This document shows positions 17,001 to 19,706 of a stretch of 19,706 nucleotides of DNA, piece after piece. The stretch is taken from assembly GCA_016926985.1 (NCBI GenBank), contig JAFGNO010000071.1:1-19706 (forward strand), given 5' to 3'. The notes under the pieces were generated by a model. That model worked only from the letters and a program-made list of their open reading frames with translations, made no database searches and had not been told where the DNA came from. The stretch is from Anaerolineae bacterium (lineage in GTDB: Bacteria > Chloroflexota > Anaerolineae > Aggregatilineales > UBA3940). Made by a program: the position numbers and the translations under genes. Within the stretch, counting starts at the first letter, position 1; the number at the start of each line of letters is the position of its first letter.

Positions 17001-17365
17001 GTGAGAATCAATCCGCTGAGGGCGGCCCAACCCAGGATCGATAGCCAGCCGGTCAAAAACGTCAGGTTGTTGCGCTCCATGGCGCGGATCAGACTGTAAC
17101 TTCCCCCCGGCAGACCGACCCAGCTTCGCAGTTCCAGGTAGCTCAGCAGCGTTGGAAGCAACAGGACAGGCAGGATGATATACGCCCAACCCGCATTCCT
17201 CTGGGCAAGTGAAACGGTATTTCCGAAAAGGACAAACGTACCCACCACCAGCCATAACCCGATTGACAGGATCAAAAAACTGCCTGCCGCCAACTGGTAA
17301 CTGCGCCGGAGGGTGATAGGGGAAAATGACGGTTGTTCTTGTTCAGGCTGTTCAGATAAATTCAT
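14075..17365 (-). CDS. fusion: APC-type permease + two USP-like domains + DUF389 membrane domain
   Basis: A very large membrane protein; residue numbers below count from the upstream ATG at 17380 (1101 residues). Residues 25-470 form an amino acid-polyamine-organocation-type permease of about 12 helices with the motif GLPGGSYSLI (89-98). Residues about 490-627 and 630-760 are two cytoplasmic universal stress protein-like domains (VVLGWNTKG at 591-599; VLVGTTETS at 724-732). Residues about 795-980 are a DUF389 hydrophobic domain (NSPAVIIGAMLVAPLMSPI, 822-840). A last helix (993-1012) leads to a roughly 90-residue tail. USP domains often bind nucleotides and may gate transport; the first lacks a clean GxxGx9GS loop. 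The substrate is unknown. I prefer the ATG at 17365 because GGAGAG lies seven bases before it, while the ATG at 17380 has no Shine-Dalgarno. The TPR gene follows. Confidence 0.88.
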   Translation of the reverse strand: MNLSEQPEQEQPSFSPITLRRSYQLAAGSFLILSIGLWLVVGTFVLFGNTVSLAQRNAGWAYIILPVLLLPTLLSYLELRSWVGLPGGSYSLIRAMERNNLTFLTGWLSILGWAALSGLILTVFVQYASRLIMLSVGWQGNILLLQGLLAAGLLLFFAITNITAARPPWRIGVWLIGLVFAVIIILGIFLAVTGIVQPEAPAVLPTPTGSHFFTAVALLVAGQWVMELMAEAGDRRRRKNYAGFLLLAGGPLLGGLLAFVASPAASQTLAAFQSADPALPLHLYFPIVIENAFLGVGEILMLAIGAVATGAAWQILGLVMLRRFQIIGVEGWLPKWLLRSYGRRNAPVTLIILQVVLAMLGVLLGSGLSHLSIESRSVYFYLAAVAALIDLITKVGVNVTAIALARHPLASKRPVRVPLYPIFPAVGAAISFLLILALPLLAIAAVIIWLAIGAVVYWQIGLDRMRYAQLGITVFQDITSRDDITSPYPVVVPVAHPETALNLVLFGAAVAQHHGGHVTVVQVVQVPDQYPLDTGRYEARQKLDVLERTVQEAKRLGVPVEGVTRLSRSISQGILDTIAEEGAKLVVLGWNTKGLESPRPSLGRILDEVLEKALCDVVVIRGKWQGDISKALVPVSGGPHAPHAAEIALALTSKAEDGQVTLVNVALKSQGDEGLEKGETLTRELREQLSEPERVIPRVIPAATPLAGILEAVEDQEIVLVGTTETSLFDHQFFGRLPLDIARNTTQLLALVRGSSGWGNLLARQTMTTLSRVMPTISLDKQNQLKSQLRKAARPTISYFILIAASALIAALGLLLNSPAVIIGAMLVAPLMSPIVAAGMGIVTGDIQTLRRALVAMLQGVLIAIFLAILVTAISPVAMATPEVLARTRPNLLDLLVALVSGAAGAYAIANEDVSEALPGVAIAAALMPPVATIGIGIALGNIGVALGSTLLFVTNLVAIIFASAVIFLLLGIRPRRNLESQRRLQQGLVVSLLLLTLLSIPLGSVLIQSSRQSQLESLARELVEQEIEQWEGIESTDITINVATQAVTVEGTIYSSDGAPMPDIAALEGNLVSELNRDVIIRLFAVTGQSLISDP

Positions 17366-17416
17366 CAGATGACTCTCCATGGGAGGGGCAACCGCCCACA
17401 GGTGGAATCTGATGAT

Positions 17417-17445
17417 ACCTTACTCTAAGAGCAAATCGATGTCAA
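17417..17445 (-). promoter_or_regulatory. candidate promoter of the permease-DUF389 gene
   Basis: On the minus strand a perfect -35 TTGACA lies at plus-strand 17440-17445. At 17 bp the -10 is poor (TAAGGT, 17417-17422). A better box, TATCAT (17412-17417), is at 22 bp, which is too far for an unaided sigma70 promoter. The imperfect spacing would suit an activator-dependent promoter (inference). The rest of the 17381-17567 gap holds the repeat pair and the terminator listed separately. Confidence 0.35.
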
Positions 17446-17483
17446 AGGGCCCGGACCAACCATTCAACTGGCAAATCGATTTG
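17431..17483. repeat. operator-like direct repeat GCAAATCGAT with palindromic copy
   Basis: GCAAATCGAT occurs at 17431-17440 and again at 17471-17480, exactly 40 bp apart. The second copy extends to a perfect 12-bp palindrome, CAAATCGATTTG (17472-17483). The first abuts the -35 TTGACA of the permease gene on its downstream side. Two sites separated by nearly four helical turns look like a pair of regulator-binding sites (inference). Confidence 0.4.
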
Positions 17484-17513
17484 GGAAAAGGTTGTTCCGG
17501 CGTAATAGAAAAT

Positions 17514-17538
17514 GGCAGGAAGTAGAGGTCATCCTGCC
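17514..17538 (-). terminator. rho-independent terminator after the thioredoxin gene
   Basis: On the minus strand, 29 bases past the thioredoxin stop codon, a seven-bp stem (GGCAGGA/TCCTGCC) with an 11-nt loop is followed by ATTTTCTATT. The loop is longer than ideal and the T-run is interrupted, but position and orientation fit. Confidence 0.6.
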
Positions 17539-17567
17539 GGGGATCGCAAGACCACGTTATGGCTGCG

Positions 17568-18269
17568 TCATAAATAATGTGTAAGCTTGGCCCTCAGGTA
17601 ATGCTCAGGCATGGCGCCCACAAACCGGTCGACGATTTGACCATCCCGCACCAGCAGCAGAGTAGGGATTCCCTGGATACCATATACACCGGCATAGTGA
17701 GGGTTCTCATCAACATTGACTTTTGCCACGCGCAGCTTGCCCGCAAATTCGCCAGATAGTTTTTCCAGTATAGGAGCAACTATCTGGCATGGGCCACACC
17801 AGGGAGCCCAAAAGTCTACCAGTACAGGCACCGGTGATTCGAGCACAACCTGTGTAAATGTTTTATCTGTTACCGCAATGGGAGAACTATCTACCGACCG
17901 GTCTGCCGGTTGGGTTTCAGCCCTGACCGGTTTCGGACCACGCCCCAGCAAATACAGGACATAGTCTTGGATATCAGTCGGGGTCGGGCTCTTAACACGT
18001 GCGATCTCCTGGCTGTCCCTGATGAGGAGCAGGGCCGGGGTTTGCGCCATGGAAAACCGGTTTCTGGATTCCGGGTTTTCATGCACATTCACTTTAGCTA
18101 CGATCAGGTGGCCTGCTTCGCCTTCCGCCAGTTCCACCAGTTTTTTATTGACAGACTCAGAGAGTGCACGACCATTCCAGAACAGGATGATGACATGCTG
18201 GCAGGCCTCAAACAGGCGATCGATGCTGCTGTCATTGGCGATAATTGGCGCGTTGAAGACGCGGGACAT
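17568..18269 (-). CDS. tandem thioredoxin-fold protein, only the second domain redox-active
   Basis: A 233-residue cytoplasmic protein made of two thioredoxin folds. The C-terminal domain (about 130-233) is a canonical thioredoxin with WCGPC (C158, C161), cis-Pro P202 and the downstream GIPTLLLVRDG strand. It should reduce disulfides in client proteins. The N-terminal domain (about 5-110) is a diverged copy. AKVNV.ENP appears in both halves and cis-Pro P78 is kept, but the CGPC position reads ALSE (35-38), so it cannot do dithiol chemistry. It may bind substrates or a partner. A Pro/Gln/Ser linker (about 110-130) joins them. AAGGA seven bases upstream supports the ATG at 18269. It lies 113 bp downstream of dnaN on the same strand, with a possible terminator between. 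No thioredoxin reductase is present. Confidence 0.93.
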   Translation of the reverse strand: MSRVFNAPIIANDSSIDRLFEACQHVIILFWNGRALSESVNKKLVELAEGEAGHLIVAKVNVHENPESRNRFSMAQTPALLLIRDSQEIARVKSPTPTDIQDYVLYLLGRGPKPVRAETQPADRSVDSSPIAVTDKTFTQVVLESPVPVLVDFWAPWCGPCQIVAPILEKLSGEFAGKLRVAKVNVDENPHYAGVYGIQGIPTLLLVRDGQIVDRFVGAMPEHYLRAKLTHYL

Positions 18270-18281
18270 GGTTCATTCCTT

Positions 18282-18303
18282 TGCATAGGCATTCGCCTAA
18301 GCA
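18282..18303 (-). promoter_or_regulatory. inverted repeat in the thioredoxin gene leader
   Basis: TAGGC (18286-18290) and GCCTA (18295-18299) form a five-bp stem with a four-base loop. It extends by three more pairs after one mismatch (TGC/GCA). It lies directly upstream of the AAGGA ribosome binding site. It could be a 5' UTR hairpin or an operator; no clear promoter could be placed relative to it. Confidence 0.3.
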
Positions 18304-18350
18304 TATCCCACGCGTATTAGAACTGTAATAGAAAACCGTCAGGAGAATAT

Positions 18351-18369
18351 AAAAACCCCGGGGTCTCTG
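18351..18369 (-). terminator. possible terminator after dnaN
   Basis: On the minus strand, 14 bases after the dnaN stop, AGACC-CCGG-GGTTT (with one G-T pair) runs into TTTTTA. The CCCCGGGG core (18356-18363) plus T-run looks like a short rho-independent terminator, but the stem is only about five bp. Confidence 0.4.
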
Positions 18370-18382
18370 ACAGCAGAATGAT

Positions 18383-19522
18383 CTATCGCCCAATATGCAT
18401 CGGCATGACCACATGGGTGAAGCTATCATCGCCCACTGGCTGGATCACGCCCGGCTTGTCGGGCCGGATGGTTTTAAGAACAATCTGGTCTTGCGGGATG
18501 ACGCTCAGTACATCGATCAGGTAGCGCACGTTGAAGGCAACTTCCATACCTTCGCCCTCGATGCTGGCATCCAGCACCACCTCGTTCTCACCCGTCTCTG
18601 AAGACTGCGCCCGGACGCGCAGTATACCCGCCATGCCGTCCTGCGGCTCAATGCTGAACCGCACCGTATGGTTGGCCTCGCGGGCAAATATATCTGCCCG
18701 CTTGCAGGCCCGAAGCAGATCGGCTGTGTAGACTATCGTACGCGTGGAGATATCGCGGGGGATGATCTGCCGGTAATCCGGGAACGAGCCATCGATCAAC
18801 TGCGACACTATATCCACATTCTCGCGGTGGAACAGGATTTGAGAGCGATCCTGAGGGAGCACAATTTCCACCACTTCCTCATCATCCAGGCTGATCCGGG
18901 CCAGTTCAATCAGGGTTTTAGAGGGCACCACCATCGTGAATTCGTCATAGAACTCCGCCTCAACCGGAATCTCGCGCACCGACAGCCGGAAACCGTCAGC
19001 AGCCGCCAGTGTCAGCAAACCATTTGCATAATGCAGAGAAACACCGGTAAGGATTGGACGGCTCTCGTCACGTGCGGCGGCAAAAGCAACCAGGTCAATA
19101 GCCTCTTTGAACAGGTCTGCCGGGATCGGCAGGACATCATCTTCCTCTTCAGGGCCCGGGATTGGCGGGAATTCGTAGGCGTCAATTCCTTTGATCGTCG
19201 CCTTGGTTGCGCCGCAGGTCAGGTGCAGTGCATTGGTACGAACGGCTACTTCCATATCCACCCGCTCTGGCGACAGGGTGTTGACCAGGTCGTTGAGCGT
19301 GCGCGCCGGCACCGTGATCGCACCATCTTCTTCAACCGAGGCCCCGATCCAGGCCGTGATGCCAAGATCAAGGTTGGTGGCTGCCAGCCGGAGGCGTCCG
19401 TTATCCGTTTCAATTAACACATTTGAGAGAACCTGGAGTGTTGTCCGGGTGCCCACAGCGCGGCTGACAATATTTAACCCGCGTGAAAGGTTATCTTGCA
19501 GACAGGAGACTCGCATTGCCAT
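18383..19522 (-). CDS. dnaN: DNA polymerase III subunit beta (sliding clamp)
   Basis: A 379-residue sliding clamp. Two such chains form a ring around DNA that tethers the replicative polymerase and recruits repair proteins through a hydrophobic groove. Evidence: the N-terminus MRVSCLQDNLSRGLNIVSRA, the segment TTLQVLSNVLIE, three successive clamp domains of about 120 residues, a middle-domain signature (RPILTGVSLHY), GSFPDYRQIIP at the start of the third domain, and the C-terminal VMPMHIGR close to the usual YLIMPMRL. Length is normal. The open frame starts with a GTG at 19534, but GAGG six bases before the ATG at 19522 favours that start (MAMRVSC); MRVSC at 19516 is also possible. Neighbours are not dnaA, recF or gyrB, so this is an isolated dnaN, and a second copy elsewhere cannot be excluded. 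Confidence 0.96.
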   Translation of the reverse strand: MAMRVSCLQDNLSRGLNIVSRAVGTRTTLQVLSNVLIETDNGRLRLAATNLDLGITAWIGASVEEDGAITVPARTLNDLVNTLSPERVDMEVAVRTNALHLTCGATKATIKGIDAYEFPPIPGPEEEDDVLPIPADLFKEAIDLVAFAAARDESRPILTGVSLHYANGLLTLAAADGFRLSVREIPVEAEFYDEFTMVVPSKTLIELARISLDDEEVVEIVLPQDRSQILFHRENVDIVSQLIDGSFPDYRQIIPRDISTRTIVYTADLLRACKRADIFAREANHTVRFSIEPQDGMAGILRVRAQSSETGENEVVLDASIEGEGMEVAFNVRYLIDVLSVIPQDQIVLKTIRPDKPGVIQPVGDDSFTHVVMPMHIGR

Positions 19523-19566
19523 AATATCCCTCACTGCATAAAATTGACCGTATGACTATTGATGCA

Positions 19567-19595
19567 ATTATACAACATATGTTGTATTAACTCAA
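19567..19595 (-). promoter_or_regulatory. dnaN promoter with 18-bp palindromic operator in its spacer
   Basis: Minus strand: -35 TTGAGT (plus-strand 19590-19595), a 17-bp spacer and a perfect -10 TATAAT (19567-19572), with the predicted start near 19560 and a leader of about 38 nt. A perfect 18-bp palindrome, ATACAACATATGTTGTAT (19570-19587), fills the spacer and overlaps the -10, the classic place for a repressor to block polymerase. Its centre, ACATATGT, equals the core of the staphylococcal MecI/BlaI operator, but the flanks differ. The regulator is unknown. Confidence 0.6.
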
Positions 19596-19662
19596 GCATT
19601 TCCTGCGGTTGGACGCTGGATATTGCTGTGCCCTGTGGCAGAGGGCTGGCAGGAGGTATATT

Positions 19663-19706
19663 ATGGCTGGGTTCAAGCTCGTAGACGCTCTGAAAATCAT
19701 CACCCC
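19663..19706 (+). CDS. start of an unknown gene, cut by the window edge
   Basis: An ATG at 19663 is preceded by a textbook Shine-Dalgarno, AGGAGG (19651-19656), six bases upstream. The frame stays open for 14 codons to the edge (MAGFKLVDALKIIT). Too little is present to assign a family. It is divergent from dnaN, and the palindrome at 19570-19587 could regulate both genes. A weak plus-strand promoter is possible (TTGATG 19559-19564, 18 bp, TGTATT 19583-19588). Confidence 0.55.
   Translation, partial: MAGFKLVDALKIIT

Noticed and set aside
16539..17255. 238-codon open frame overlapping the permease part of the fusion gene
   Set aside because: The membrane-protein frame on the same strand is clearly the coding one; this is an alternate frame rich in Arg, Pro and Cys.
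19523..19662. Possible replication origin next to dnaN
   Set aside because: No DnaA-box cluster (TTATCCACA-like) is visible, and dnaA is not a neighbour; the AT-rich palindrome is better explained as an operator.
1..19706. tRNA, rRNA, CRISPR, insertion sequence or defence-system genes
   Set aside because: I looked for clover-leaf sequences, regularly spaced repeats, transposase motifs and nuclease or toxin motifs on both strands and saw none I could support.

Overview
The window is a gene-dense, moderately GC-rich bacterial chromosome segment with 13 protein-coding genes (one cut off by the right edge). I see no RNA gene, mobile element or CRISPR array. The gene set suggests Chloroflexota, probably Anaerolineae-like. 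Pointers are a putative lipoprotein with a Thr/Pro-rich linker, a TPR protein with a similar linker, a response regulator fused to an adenylate cyclase, a B12-dependent acyl-CoA mutase large subunit, and a dnaN lying away from dnaA/recF. This placement is an inference from protein style, not from a marker gene.

Left part (1-7628): a small P-loop kinase-like protein (+) converges on a Ca2+/H+ antiporter gene (-). The antiporter is divergent from a gene for a receiver-domain adenylate cyclase. Then come an S41 peptidase and comEC, all on the plus strand; the last two are close enough to share a transcript.

Middle part (7601-12083): a HEAT-repeat protein (-) overlaps the 3' end of comEC by 28 bp and is divergent from a B12-dependent acyl-CoA mutase large subunit (+). 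The mutase is followed by a HypE/AIR-synthase-like protein (+). The mutase carries the Phe/Gln pair expected of isobutyryl-CoA mutase rather than the Tyr/Arg pair of methylmalonyl-CoA mutase.

Right part (12088-19706), almost all minus strand: a membrane-anchored TPR protein sits downstream of a large fusion protein (amino-acid-permease-like domain, two universal-stress-like domains, DUF389 membrane domain), probably in one operon. Next are a double thioredoxin with a dead first domain and the DNA polymerase III beta clamp gene dnaN. The dnaN promoter contains a perfect 18-bp palindrome. A divergent gene with a strong ribosome binding site begins at 19663 and runs off the window.

Most of this is housekeeping or stress physiology. 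I see no defence system or biosynthetic cluster. The most interesting items are the permease-USP-USP-DUF389 fusion, the mutase active-site substitutions, the ComEC nuclease-like domain without its metal-binding motif, and operator-like palindromes in front of dnaN and the fusion gene.
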